Shown: piece after piece, positions 35,593 to 48,557 of the stretch | Layout: each line of letters opens with the position of its first letter | Numbering within the stretch: the stretch's first letter is position 1 | NCBI GenBank assembly: GCA_029959195.1 | Contig: CP114118.1 | Coordinates: 2,356,001-2,420,000 of the forward strand | Origin: Dictyophora rubrovolvata | Taxonomy: Eukaryota; Basidiomycota; Agaricomycetes; Phallales; Phallaceae | DNA length: 64,000 nt | Reading direction: 5' to 3' | Notes under the pieces: generated by a model | Databases searched by the model: none | The model's input: the letters and a program-made list of their open reading frames with translations, nothing else | Told to the model about the DNA's origin: nothing | Position numbers and translations under genes: made by a program

Positions 35593-37202
35593 ATGAGGAA
35601 CCACTTCAGGTCCCTCATATTGCTCTTTCTTTCTGTCTCAACTAGCGTTTTGGGGTTGGCTCCCAAGGCGATAAAAATTAGCTCTGCACTTAGGAATTTG
35701 TCAAATGGTGGTCATGACCTCGTTCGACGAGATCGAGCACGTCTTCGATCGCTATCTGATCGCGGCTCTGCTGATGAAGGTATCAATGTGCCCATCGGGA
35801 CTTCCCTCATGACAAATTCCCGCAATGTCAAGAAACTGCTCACTGCATGCTTTGAATTATTTCAAATGCTGATTTTTTGCTTAGTTTGGGGTGTATGTTG
35901 CCAATGTGCAAGTCGGCTTGGGGAATTACACTCTTTTGGTTGATTCCGGAAGCGCATATACGTGGGTTGGTGCAGACCCAGATAACCCATACATCCCGAG
36001 CTCCAATTCTATTGCTACCGGTGAAAATGTCACTGTTTTCTACGGTAGTGGAAATTTCACAGGTTTCAAATGTCAGTCGTTGATTACAATTCTTTTTTAT
36101 GGTACCAGCATATTAATCATGTATCCTAGTTACCGACACAGTAATCATCGATAATATTGTCATTCAAAACCAACAATTCGCAGTGGCCAATATGTCATCT
36201 GGGTTCGCTGGTGAGGTGATAGATGTCAAGTAAATAATCCGCGCATTATTTTTCCATTCAGGTTTCGATGGAATCCTTGGAATCGGTCCTCCCGATCGCA
36301 CATTCAATACTACGGGAACAGATCCGTTCCAACTCGTCCCAACGGTCACGGACGAAATGCTTATGCAAGGAATTATCGATGCTAATATCACCGGTGTTTC
36401 CTTAACTCCCCTCACAACACCAGACTTTGATCTCGATGGAGAAGTGACATTTGGCGGGGTTGATCCCACTAAGTTCATTGGCAATTTGACATTCGTTCCA
36501 ACTACGGACATACCCCCAGCTTCAACGTTCTGGGGAATCAAGCAAAGTGTTACGTACGTGCATTATATTCAATTGTGATATTGATTTCTAAACGTAATAG
36601 CTTGGGAGACTCACATACAGTTGTTATTCCACCTGGAACACCTGGAATCATGGACACAGGTACGCAAACGAGTAGTTTACCAAAATAATTTTTTGCTTAA
36701 TTCAAATTCAAGGCACCACACTTCTTTTCTTGGCAACACCATTTTTGGACGCGATCTTGAGTTCAAGCGGTGCGGTTCTCGACGAAGCGACGGGTCTCTT
36801 TCGCGTGGATAGCATGGACAGAGTCCAGAGCCTTTTTTACAACATTGGTGGCGTGAGTAATACCTGTTTAGAAATATAGAGCTGGTCTAATCTTTATTTC
36901 AAAGACCATCTTTGAGTTTACACCGAATGCTCAAATTTTCCCTCCTCAATTCAATACTCTTATTGGTGGACAAGAAGGGGTCTTTTATCTTCTTTTTGCG
37001 GACCTCGGGGACGAAGCTGACGTGCCTTCTGGCCCGGGAATGTTTGTCAATGGCTATTTCTGGCTGTAAGTCATTTATAACGACCAGTCCCTGCCCATTT
37101 GTGAATCGTGCGTTTTTGCTTCCTAGAATGAGACACTATGTCACCTACGATGGTACTAGGAAGGTCGTCGGCGTTGCACAAACAGAGAATACCTTCACTT
37201 AG
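35593..37202 (+). CDS. Secreted aspartic protease (pepsin family A1), copy 1
   Basis: An extracellular or vacuolar endopeptidase of the polyporopepsin-like group. The ATG at 35,593 gives a signal peptide, MRNHFRSLILLFLSVSTSVL, then a propeptide region. The first catalytic aspartate is in YTLLVDSGSAYTWVG (DSG instead of the more common DTG), followed by NVTVFYGSGNFTG, the flap region. Then come FDGILGIGPPDRTFN, EVTFGGVDPTKFIGNLTFVP, the second catalytic aspartate in PGTPGIMDTGTTLLFLATPF, and a C-terminus VTYDGTRKVVGVAQTENTFT ending at 37,202. Seven or so short introns are needed. It faces a paralogue tail to tail, 353 bp away. Confidence 0.9.
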
Positions 37203-37555
37203 CGCATGTAATTACATAAAGCAGTGTAGCGAGAGAATAAGAACTACGAAATACATATATACTAAATGTTATGTAGTACGGCTGTTGTACGCTAGTACTT
37301 AATGGACTCAATTTAAGTGTACAATGAGAAAATTTGATCATGAAGCGACTCCGACAGACAAGCCCTTCGTGTCCAATCTACGCCAGTTTTTTTCTTTCGC
37401 TAGTGGAGCACCGTGACTACACACCGCATCAGCTACCACAGACTCCCGATCGGAAGGACTAACGAGAATGATGATGATCATTCTACTTCATATGTACAAA
37501 GTTACAAGTACATCATTGTTAAATCTAAATACACTCAATGTTGAGCAGATCCACA
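37203..37555. other. Spacer between convergent protease genes
   Basis: This 353-bp AT-rich stretch must hold the 3' ends of both flanking transcripts. No gene or distinct repeat is seen. Confidence 0.6.
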
Positions 37556-39156
37556 TTAGTTGGAAATTTTCTTAAAAGTGTTTTGTGTCTGCGCGACGCC
37601 TACTGTCCTATCAGTTCCATTATAAGTTACAAAGTGCCGCATGCTGTTCATTTTGGATGAGAAAAGAGAAAACATTATGGACGCGTCAGACTTACAGCCA
37701 AAAGTATCCATTCACAAACATTCCTGGCCCAGTCTGTGTGAATGCGAAGTCGCCTAGATTTCCAATGATAATATAGAAGGCGTCGGGAACACCCCCAAGC
37801 AAAAGATTAAACTGCGGAGGGAACACTTGAGCGTCCGGAATAAATTCGAATTCAGTCTATAATTAGCGCTTATGAATACTGATCTAGAGAGAACATAAGG
37901 CCTCCTGCTTACCCCTCCTATGTTGAAGAACAAACTTTGGAGGCTGTCGAGTGAATTAACCCGAAGTAATCCTGTAACATCATCGAGCACGGCACCAGTT
38001 AGGTTTTGATATTTTTCAAAACTCTCTGGGGCAAGGAGAATCAGAGTGGTTCCTAAATTTGGAAGAAAAAAGTTAAATATACTATCGGCTGATGAAGCAA
38101 AACCCGAAACGACCTGTGTCCATTATGCCAGGGGTTCCTGCCGGCAACAAGGGAATGCGAGATTCCCCGAAGCTGATAGTAAATAAATCAAACGATTAGT
38201 CTTGAATCTCACAAATCAATTGTTTACTCGCCTCAAACTTTGTTCAAAGCCCCAGAATGTAGAAGCAGGCGGGATATGAGTAGGAGGTACGAAGGTGAGG
38301 TTGCCGATAAATTTCGAGGAATCAATGCCTCCGAATACAACCTCGCCGTCTACGACAAAGTCTGCTGTAGTAAGAGGAGAAAGCGAAACACTTGTGATGT
38401 TCTTGCTAATGATATTTTGCTTTAGCATTTGATCGGTGACAGTTGGAATGAGAGTCAATGGATTGTCTCCCGTAGTGTTAAAGGTTCGATCTTGTGGTCC
38501 GATGCCCAAAATACCATCCACACCTGACGAGAGAGGAAAAATGTGTTGGATGTGTAAATTGTGAAAGTTTGAATGTAGTAAACTCCTAACCTTCAAAACC
38601 GAAAGACGTTACGGCAGAGCCAAATTGTTGGTTATGGATAACAATATCGTTATCTCCTATCACAATGGTATCAATAACTGAAATTAAAGTCAAAACAAGC
38701 TCAAAGGACGAAGACGTCAAAATCGGTTGTTACATTCAAATCCGGTGAAATTGCCACTTCCATAAGGGACTGATACGTTTTGACCAGTTGCAATCGAATT
38801 TGGACTAGGTATGTATGGATTACTTGTGTTGGCACCGACCCAAGTATACGCGCTGCCTGAGTCAACAATCAAAGTGTAGTGACCTTTTCCAACTGTAACA
38901 TTAACCAAATAACTGCCGGACTAGAAAAAGGACAATGTGAGAAATGCAGAAGAACAAGCTGGATCACGCATACGTCTAACGAGGTTCCGATAGGCAGGAA
39001 TTTCTCTTGAAGACTACTTCGAGCACTTAAAACACCTCCCGAGTTTGAAGGTGCGTTATAAAAGGAGGAAGTAAGCTTTATCCTTGTTCCAGCGTCGACC
39101 AGGGCACCGCCTGTGATCAGACTACACAAAGCCAAGAGGATAAACGAAGAAGACAT
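37556..39156 (-). CDS. Secreted aspartic protease (pepsin family A1), copy 2
   Basis: A paralogue of the gene at 35,593-37,202, with the same intron layout as far as can be judged. The ATG at 39,156 gives a good signal peptide (MSSSFILLALCSLITGGALV); an ATG 30 bp upstream is an alternative. The first catalytic site is YTLIVDSGSAYTWVG, with DSG as in copy 1. Then follow NPYIPSPNSIATGQNVSVPY, VDGILGIGPQDRTFN, EVVFGGIDSSKFIGNLTFVP, the second catalytic region (GTPGIMDTG near 38,125) and TLILLAPESFEKYQN. The end, MRHFVTYNGTDRTVGVAQTQ, reaches a stop at 37,556. The two copies are related by duplication and inversion. Confidence 0.88.
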
Positions 39157-40012
39157 CGGGAACTCGAAGCTGGGAACGATGTTCATGCCATATGGACATC
39201 CAGTATATGTACTTTCGATAGATGTACGCGGTTGGCAATTGGATTTCCATACCTAAGGCCCGATCAAATTGGACCAGACTGAAAAAACAAGGGGATGGCT
39301 TGGTAAGTAATTCGGATGGGAGAGCACCAAACAATTGAACCTGATTTTGCCACTAGTTCAATGATCATTGGATTTTCCGGGTATGCATGATTCTCGTTTG
39401 GCCTCAAAATACAAAGCGATGCTTGATATAGTTTCCATCATAGGGATCATGAGACTGCAATTATGAATATAAACCACTCGGTGAAACAGGTATAAAGCCA
39501 ATGAATCGTTGCTTTCACAAGGCTGTCTATCGGCATGCTGAACAATGGTGATGATGTGATCGGCAAGCGAAAGATGCCGTACATACTAGCGTCGCAGCCA
39601 GCTTCATGCCAAACATAAGTCAAAATCTTTATACATTGAAAAGTTAGTTACTCTTACTAGTACACGCATCATGTTCTGGTATCGTATTCTGAAGATCTTG
39701 TAGAGCTCTGGTCATCTGGCGAAGAAACATATAAATATATCATTAGTCACGTTTTCGCTCGATAAAGAACATTTTTCAGGTCTTTGCCATGGTAGACATA
39801 TAGGTTGCATATGGACAATTTTAAGAATAGTGGATCAATCGGAGTTAGCAACGTTCGGAACTTGCCGTTAGTAACGCGCTCTACAGCGCATGGTGACCCA
39901 CATGTATATGTGCATTAACAACCGGTTTTGTTTTATTCTATCATCATATTCATTAGTGTATGAGTTTACTCAACTCACAAGATCATGCTACGTAATGAAG
40001 TACAGGTATCAA
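39157..40012. other. Intergenic, no gene seen
   Basis: It lies between the 5' end of protease copy 2 and the 3' end of the first permease gene. No family motif, tRNA-like fold or clear repeat was recognised. Confidence 0.55.
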
Positions 40013-41992
40013 TTATTCCTTATCAGCCTTACCACTTGAAACCGAAGCACTGTCTTTTTCTATTAAACCCATCTTTGATACGTCGTAGCCATTCTGAGCA
40101 AGGTATTCGCGGAACTAGAGCAAACAGGCATTACATCGTGATGTTAACCTTAATCATCCAACTCACAGCTTTGTCCTCTTCAATCATTCCATCCACAGAT
40201 AGTGGATGAATGAACAATAGGGTATTAATTAAACTTAAGACTATGAGACCACTACCAATGAAGAACGGTCCTGAGTTGCCGCGGTCAGAAGAGGAGCCGC
40301 CAAATCCTAGGGAAAATAATGTCAGACAGCTTCATCGCCAAGTAAGAAGAATCCACCATACGATCAACAATGTGGGGAAAAGCTACGGAGAAATGTGTCA
40401 GCGAAAGTGATGTTTCAATCATCCGTATTTAGAGGTACATACCTAGCGTCCCAACGAGCGCACCAACTTTACCAACCGCAGCGGCGACTCCGAAATAATG
40501 CCCTCTGATGGCCGTCGGCCCAGTCTTTGCTGCAAGAATGATGGTACAGTTGCCAGGCTATGCGACAATTATTCAGATCTTTCAAAACATTCCACTCAAA
40601 GATACCAACAACGACCTACACCGAACTCTCCAAGACTCAAGAAGACGCCGTACATTATAGCAAATCCAGCAACATGATTCTTCAATAGTGGGTAGGTACC
40701 AGCAAGGATGAAACCGAAAACAGCTTGTGTAGCAAGACCCCAACAAAGAGTACGTTTGGGCCCTAGATAGTCTGCGGCGAAAGCACCGAGTATGGTTCCA
40801 GGCATATCGAAAATACTAAAAACTTGTCAGTTTTTTCTGTTCAAACGCGTGGAATGAACTAACTTGATAACGATATTCCATCCCAAGACCACTCCAAAAC
40901 TGACATCCGCGGGCTCTACACTGTCCAAGATGGGAGATGCGAAGAGACCGAACGGATATGCAATGAAGTCGTATAGAAACCTAGATATTTGTTAGTGCTT
41001 TACCAACAGTCAATAAATGATATTGAAACCATGTGAAAGATACGGCTGCTAGACTGCGCCAATACCGTGGGATGACCAAAGAATAAGGGATGGAGGTATA
41101 TCGCATGCCATCTTCTTTGTAACGTTTAGGTTCCTAATAGTCTTTGTATCAGCCATCTGCTTGCTTTTCTGAAGCAGTCTAACATACCGACATTCTTAGC
41201 CGCCAGATGAACACAATAGATGCGGGTAAAATGCCAAAGCCCAAGGTTCCTCTCCACACGGCATCAAGATGTTTGTCACCGAAACTACGTTATAGCAGAT
41301 TCAATACGGAATTCGGAGATAAACGACAGGATACTTTATTTACATCCACCACAGAACCAAAGGGACAAAGGCCCCAATCACAAAACCGAAGTCGATCATG
41401 GTGTCTGAAAGATTGAGATCTAAGATAGGCTGCAAGCGATGATGATGTTCACAACTCACTAGTAGCTAAAGCAAGCCAACGGTGTTGAGAATATTTTGCT
41501 ATTTGGTCCTCTTCACTTTGTTCGCTAGCTGCAACACTTCCGCATGGATATCCTGCTCCAATGCCAATACCGAGGAAGAATCGGAAGACGACAAGGGCAA
41601 CAAGTAAACTATGAGTTGAATTGTGGGCTCCTTGAGCACAAGCAGAAGCAGAGAGAAATGAGAATAAAATGATAATTCCTGTAGCCATCATCTAATAAAA
41701 ATATCAATACAATTTCAATTCCATAGTTTTTTTCCCGTAAAGAGACAACGCATACCATGCCGAATTTTCGTCCAAGCTTGTCAGTCAAGTATCCGAAAGT
41801 GATCATGCCAACAATTGTTCCAGCAAATCCTATCGAATTGAGAGTGGTATGTTCATTCTCGGTGACTACACTTGATCCAAACTTCCTTTGAAGAATTGTA
41901 ACGACTGTTCCAATGACACCGTTGACATAGCCATCCGAGAATAATGCAGTTCCGCAGGCAAAAATCAAAGACACCTGAGATAAGGGAACCAT
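40013..41992 (-). CDS. MFS permease, Git1-like (tandem copy A)
   Basis: A 12-helix permease resembling fungal glycerophosphoinositol/phosphate transporters. It starts [20 protein letters not shown] at 41,992 and continues [19 protein letters not shown], then [20 protein letters not shown], with LGRKFGM completing the loop 2-3 MFS signature (D-K-x-GRKFG). Helices 3-5 follow ([20 protein letters not shown]). Later exons include [20 protein letters not shown] and [20 protein letters not shown]. The cytoplasmic tail [20 protein letters not shown] ends at 40,013. Around nine introns are required. It is the leftmost of three same-strand paralogues and the substrate is inferred only from family resemblance. 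Confidence 0.82.
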
Positions 41993-42915
41993 AGTGAAGA
42001 GCTGGAGGTAGCGAAATCTCTATTGATAGGACCTACATTTATGGGAATCTGATTTGCAGATTTTTCCCAAGTTTAGGTTTACTATTACAATTGCCGTGAG
42101 ATGAATCGCGGTTGAACTATGTCGTATGTCCATGTCTCTGCTGACTTCACAAGTTCCCATGCCATTGAAAGACGGTTATTATTGGAATGCATTTGACATG
42201 TCCATAACTTCATCCTGCCCGCTTCGATTTTGGCTCGTCCTATGAACGGGAGAGCGGTGCGCACGTTGGTTAGAAGCAGACAGGCATGGGGTGGCGCGCT
42301 CGAACCTATGGTCAGGGATCGCCATTATCACTGGCATAAAATAGGGAAACATACGTACCATAGCCTCAAAGTCAATTCACGGCCAATGCAACGAGGTGTA
42401 GGCTGAATTCGGACTTTCTGGGGCTCATCGAGATCGCTCCGACGTTGTGCTGAGATTGAATTCCAAACTCTGACAAGTCCGCCAAGTGTTCTGATCGGGA
42501 CTGCATTTGCATGCGCATATTTTTTAACCGTGTTCATATGTATTTCGCTCTAATCTTTTAACGAACATAACAACAAAATACTAACGTCGATTTTTGTTGC
42601 GGTCAGACGGCGAATATCCCCGACAAAAAATGAACGTGGATGTGGAGCAAAGTATGACACCGAGCACTCCAACTGAGACCCTGCAAGTATTTTTTGATTG
42701 AAAAAGATATGTAGTATTTTTGCGTATGTCACAAAAATATTATCTGTTCCCAAGTTGCCTGGACGGGTGCTTGAAGCTTGACTGGCTGACTGTACTTGAG
42801 CTTGATTCGATCCGTCAGGCCTAAGGACTAGTATTGAATACTGAGTACTGAATCTGCGTCACTCGTTGCTCGAGCTCTAAGCACGTTTATTCCCAGAAAA
42901 AGTACCTATCCAAGT
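41993..42915. other. Intergenic, promoter side of permease A
   Basis: No gene is supported. Short frames at 42,179-42,753 lack any family motif. Confidence 0.5.
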
Positions 42916-44922
42916 CTAGACAATATCGATTTTCTCTCCAGATTCTCTGTCACTTGAAACAGACTCGCTTTCTTCCTCTGGCAGGCCCATTTTCGATACA
43001 TCGTAGCCATGTTGAATAAGGTATTCGCGAAACTAAAACAGTCAGTCGTTCCATCCGGATCACGGTATCTTGGAAATACCAACTCACAGCCTTGTCCACT
43101 TCAATCATCCCGTTTTCAGATAGTGGACGGACGAAGAATATAGCATTGATAAAGCTTAAGACTACAATGGCACTACCGATGAAAAATGGCCCCGAGTTGC
43201 CACGGTTAGAAGAGGGACCACCAAATGCTATCAAATTATGTCAGATAAGCTGAATAAATTATATCAAAATGCTCCAACCGTTGACAATGTGTGGAAATGC
43301 TGTCACAATGGCGACCGTCATCAGTTGAAGAACTCTTTCCCGAAAGCTCAGATCACGGACCTTGTGTCCCAATGAGTGCCCCGACTTTACCAATTGCGGC
43401 GGCAGTTCCATAATAATGTCCCCTGACGGCGGTCGGTCCAGTCTTTGCCGCAAAAATGACCGTACCAGTCCCTGCCTAGAAATTATTAGATCCCCAAGAA
43501 GAACTTGAACAGCGCCAGCATTCACAAAACTTACGCTAAACACTCCGAAACTCAAGAAAATGCCATACATAACGGCAAAGCCAGCAACGTGATTCTTCAG
43601 CATTGGGTAAGTCCCCGCAAGCACGAAACCAAAGACAGCTTGTATGCCAAGTCCCCAGCAGAGGGTACGTTTTGGGCCTATGTAGTCTGCGGCAAAAGCA
43701 CCTAATATAGTCCCAGGCAAGTTGAACAGACTTAAAAACCCATCAGCTTTTGTTTAAAGACTAGCATCTGCCGACTGACTTGATTACAACATTCCACCCC
43801 AAGACTGTCCCGAAACTGGCACCCTCCGGCGACACGCTATTCAAAATGGTGGAGCCAAACAAACCGAAAGGATATGAGATAAAATCGTATAAAAACCTGA
43901 GATATGTATATTAGCGCTCTTCAAACCCGTCGAGGGAAGTAATAAAACCATGTGAAGGATATGGCTGCTAGACTAGGCCAATATCGTCGAATGACCAAAC
44001 CATAAGGGATAGGAGCGTATCGCATGCCATCCTCCTTGTAACGTTTAGGTTCCTAGTAACACAGTCTATCAGGCATTTGCTTGCTTTTTGAAAACTGAGA
44101 TGAGATGATCCAACTTCATACCGTCATTCTTAGCCGCCACAAAAACACGATAAAAGCGGGCAAAATGCCAAAGCCCAAGCTTCCTCTCCAAACAGCATCA
44201 AGGTGTTTATCACCAAATCTTTTTTACGATAAATCTGACACATTTCGGTTGTATGTAAATGATAGGGTACGTGACTTACATCCACCACAGAACTAAGGGA
44301 ACAAAAGCTCCGATTACAAAACCGAAGTTGATCGTAGTGTCTAGAGATTTATAATAAGTGTAAATGTCAAATAGAAAATTGCGATACTTAATATTTACTG
44401 GTAGCCAGACAGTACCAACGGTTTTGGGAATGTTTTGCTATTTGACCTTCCTCACTTTGCTCACTCGCTGCGACACTTCCGCATGGATATTCTGCTCCAA
44501 TACCGATACCGAGGAAGAATCGAAAAACGATCAGGGCAATAAGCAAACCATGCGTCGAATTGTGGGCTCCTTGAGCGCATGCGGAGAGAAATGAAAATAA
44601 GATCATAATTCTGGTAGCCATCATCTGGTGACGTGAAATGAGCAATGCAGTACTTTCAGAATTTTTTGACAACCAGAGCACATACCATACCAAACTTTCG
44701 TCCAGACTTGTCAGTAACATATCCAAAAGCAAGCATCCCAACGATGGTTCCAGCAAATCCGATCGAATTAAGTGTGGTGTGTTCATTTGTAGTGACCACA
44801 CCTTGACCAAATTTCCTTTGAAGAATAGTAACGACCGTTCCAATAACACCATTGACATAACCATCTGAAACCAATGCAGTCCCGCAGGCAAAAATCAGAG
44901 ACACCTGATTTAATGGAATCAT
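42916..44922 (-). CDS. MFS permease, Git1-like (tandem copy B)
   Basis: This is a paralogue of copies A and C with the same exon order. It starts [20 protein letters not shown] at 44,922, then [27 protein letters not shown] and [20 protein letters not shown]. The middle exon near 43,259-43,720 gives [20 protein letters not shown]. The last membrane region is [20 protein letters not shown]. The tail, [20 protein letters not shown], ends SGEKIDIV at 42,916. It is closest to copy A by eye: the N-terminal exons of A and B share VTILQRKFG, where C has VNIIKRKFG. Substrate unknown, presumably similar to its neighbours. Confidence 0.82.
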
Positions 44923-45843
44923 ATCAAACAGAGGAACTTTAAAGAATAATTTGAATCTTAGTAAGTTTCCCTGGCAAGGTCTATTTTATTCCTACCATTA
45001 CAATCGCCCGGTTGAACTTCTTCAAAGAACGTCGAATCACTCAATCTGCTACCTTTCCGGTCTCGTGACTTCGAAAGCCAGGTATAATTAGGATTCAGAG
45101 TATTTCGGCTGGGGCGTGATGCATGATGTCGTAATGAATGCTTCGATTATGAATCGTCCTATGAAAGGTCAGAATGAGACGCACATTCGAATCTTGTTGA
45201 AGCCCACGCCACAAGAAAATGTGCAGTTTCCCATAGTGCTATGTATGCTCGCATGTCACATGTGATCTATCATTTTAAGCAAGACGTCTACTCACGGTAA
45301 GAATATGAGCGTATCTAACATGTATTTTTGCTCGAAATTGGATGTTGTTACTTACATTACCATATGGTGATTACAGCGCTTTTCAAAAGCTAAGGCGGGT
45401 CGGCTAAGAAATTTCCCACCTGAGAACAAGGATTTCTCAAGCACTATGTAAGATAATTGCCTACTTTTTATTGCAATGGAATTGTATAACCTTTATCTAG
45501 CACTTGCCCATATTTTTTGGGAGTTAATTGTGTTGAGTGTCTTAAAAAATCCAATATTTCAAAAACAGTCACCCGCCTTAGCTTTCAAAAAGCGCTGTAA
45601 CCATAAACGATTGACATGCGCATATATACACGACGTTCCATTACTGATATATCTTTAAACGTTACAATCGCCCTTGGCAGCTTCGAATTCCTATGACGTC
45701 GGAAGCGATTTTATTCAAGTTTAGTCTGGATACAAAATTCATTACGCTAGTTTCATCAAAGTCATGAATAATCACCGAATATGATCTACAAAATTATGAT
45801 CATGTCCCAAAGGAGATGATGACCCCCGAAATTTACCACCATT
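44923..45843. other. Intergenic between permeases B and C, contains a MITE
   Basis: Apart from the short inverted-repeat element at 45,365-45,603 I see no gene. The first 100-200 bp are the probable promoter of copy B. Confidence 0.5.
45365..45603. mobile_element. MITE with about 35-bp inverted ends and TA duplication
   Basis: The left end, TGGTGATTACAGCGCTTTTC, and the reverse complement of the right end, TGGTTACAGCGCTTTTTGAA, both continue with AAGCTAAGGCGGGT. The 239-bp unit is flanked by TA on both sides (45,363-45,364 and 45,604-45,605), as Tc1/mariner-type elements are. It has no coding capacity, so it is a non-autonomous element mobilised, if at all, by a transposase elsewhere. Confidence 0.75.
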
Positions 45844-47842
45844 TTAAGAATGAACTACTTCTTTCTCTTTTTCATTTCTATCACTCTCAATAGATTCCAC
45901 ATCGTATTCTTTCAATCCCATTTGAGATACGTCATAACCATGGCTAGTAAGGTAGGCTCGGAACTGCGATACAAAGCTGCTTAGTAAGGTAACAAAACAT
46001 AATTAGGAAGGACTCACATCTTCATCTTCAGCACGCATGCCGTCGACCGTCAAAGGATTGATGAAGAAGTAAGTAATCGCCAAACTGACAACCGCCAAAC
46101 CACTGCCGATGAAGAAGGGTCCGGAGTTACCACGATTAGAATCCGATCCTCCAAAGCCTGCGATAGTCATTATATAACCACGTAAAATGCACATTACAAG
46201 AATATTGGCTGCTTACGATCTATAATATGTGGGAAAGCTAGTTACATAAGATGACGTTGGAATTGAGTTTCTGAACAGGGCACAACAGGGTGTTTGGAGC
46301 ATACCTTGAGTTCCGACGAACGCTCCAATTTTGCCAACCGCAGCCGCAATTCCGTAAAATTGACCTCTGACAGCTGTGGGACCAGATTTGGCAGCAAGGA
46401 GACCAAGACAGTTTCCAGGCTAGTGGATTTAATTTCAACAGCTTGTTGAGGAAAAAAATAATAAATGCATTTACCCCGAATTCTCCGAAAGACAAAAAGA
46501 CGCCATATAAAACCGCAAACCCGGCCACGTGTGATTTGATAAGGGGGTAAACTCCAGCCAAGATGAACCCTATGACAATTTGTGCGGCCAATCCGATACA
46601 CATGGTTTGCTTAGCCCCCAAGTAGTCCACAACCATAGCTCCAATCAGGGTTCCCGGCATATAGAAAATGCTGGGTCGAAGAGTGAATTAATGAGACAAT
46701 AAGACAGCTCAATAACACCTACTTAATAACTACATTCCATCCCAAGATGACACCAAAACTTGTGCCAGTTGGTTCAACGCTGGAAAGGATGGGCGTTGAA
46801 AAAAGGCCGAATGGGTACGTAATGAAATCATAGATAAACCTGAAATATTATCCATTAATTTTCTACAGGCACAACAAGGCAAAACTGATTCAAACCAGGT
46901 AAGGCAGATAGCAAGAAGTCTTTTGTAATAACGTCGGACAATTAACCAATAAGGTATTTTGGCGTATTTCATCGAGTCTTTCTTATAACGCGTGGGCTCC
47001 TACGCGAAATGAGAAATTTGTAGGCAAACGAGAGAAGAAATGCTCGACTTACGTCCATTCGGAGACGCCAGAAAAATACGAAGGTGGCCGGGATAACACC
47101 AAGACCTAAAGTTCCTCTCCATACGGCATCAAGATGCTTATCCGTAAAGCTAATGAAATGAAATATTCATTGTCCAGTCTGGAAATGAAGAAGGAACGGG
47201 CCACATACATCCACCAAAGAACCAAGGGCACGAAAGCTCCAATAACGAAACCGAAATCAATCATGCTATCTAGCGCGAGTGCTCAGACAGAACGATTCAA
47301 GTTTAGCGGAAGGTCGACCTACTTGTGGCCAAAGCGAACCAACGGTTTTGAGCATTTTTAGCTATACCTTCTTCTTCGCTTTGCTCACTGGCAGCAACAC
47401 TACCGCAAGGATATTCTGCACCAATTCCTATACCGAGGAAGAACCGGAAAACGATGAGTGCCGCCACTAAACCTTGTGTTGATCCATGGACTCCTTGAGA
47501 ACAAGCTGACAAGAACGAAAACAAGACGATAATTCCGGTTGCCGACATCTATACTATTTCGTTAATCCTTTCATCGATGCGCATGCAGAATGTAAGATGA
47601 CTGACCATTCCAAATTTACGTCCAAACTTATCACTGATATAACCAAATGTAAGCATACCAACAACAGTTCCTGCAAATCCAATCGAATTGATAGTTGTGT
47701 CTTGGTTTGTCGTAATCACATCAGCACCGAATTTGCGCTTAATGATATTGACGACTGTCCCAATAATGCTGTTGACATAACCATCAGAGAATAGGGCGGT
47801 CCCACAGGCAAAGATGAGGGACACTTGTGAAAGAGGTGCCAT
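45844..47842 (-). CDS. MFS permease, Git1-like (tandem copy C)
   Basis: The third paralogue. I choose the ATG at 47,842 ([20 protein letters not shown]), because copies A and B start at the equivalent place; an in-frame ATG 21 bp upstream is possible. Then follow [47 protein letters not shown] and [20 protein letters not shown]. The exon at 46,238-46,660 gives [20 protein letters not shown], and [20 protein letters not shown] is the last membrane segment. The tail ends [13 protein letters not shown] at 45,844. It is the most diverged of the three copies, suggesting it split first. Confidence 0.82.
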
Positions 47843-48557
47843 AGTGGAGGAGATGAATGACACTGAGAAGGGTTAATTGGACGTACCATCACAACTATAT
47901 ATACGAAACACCAAAAATTTGCTCGGAGATAGATAAGTTCCTAAGCTTTTTTTTCGACGCACGTGCGATTTCAGCCGTGATTGCTATTTTCGTATATGAA
48001 GCCAAATGATACCAGTCTCGACCGTGTCAAGAAGTTACGGTCTTCGGAACTTAGGGCATTCACATTAAAGAGTTCTGCAGCTTCTAGATTGTTTAAAGGC
48101 CACTCAAAACATGGTTTTCACAGAAAGAGCAAAGACGATGAGCTGCGGTTTAGATGGCTTTTCACATGAATTGATTACCTGTCGGTGGACAGGCACACGC
48201 GAACATTTACAAAGGGTGACGGATTAGTGCCGCACCTAAACTTGATTGGGTGGGGAGTCGAAAGAAGCCATCAGTTGATGCTCCTAAGGCGAATAATCAC
48301 ATGAATGTGAATAGGTGGAGGTCTCCGGCCTATGGATCTTAACTGAGACAGGGTCGCTTTTGGGGGCGGTACCAATTGAATAACACAATACAAATATTGG
48401 AGTATTTTACTGAAAATAATTACTTCTGCAATATGTTAAATGCTATATCACTTATACCTTTTTTACGAGTATACTATCACCAAAGTCGACCAACTCCACC
48501 TTTAAGTGACTCACAATGAAAATGACATGATCACTAGAGGAGGGAATGTAAGCATAT
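47843..48557. other. Intergenic, no gene seen
   Basis: It includes the probable promoter of permease C and the 3' flank of CWC15. A 62-codon plus-strand frame (47,981-48,169) has no recognisable motif. Confidence 0.5.
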
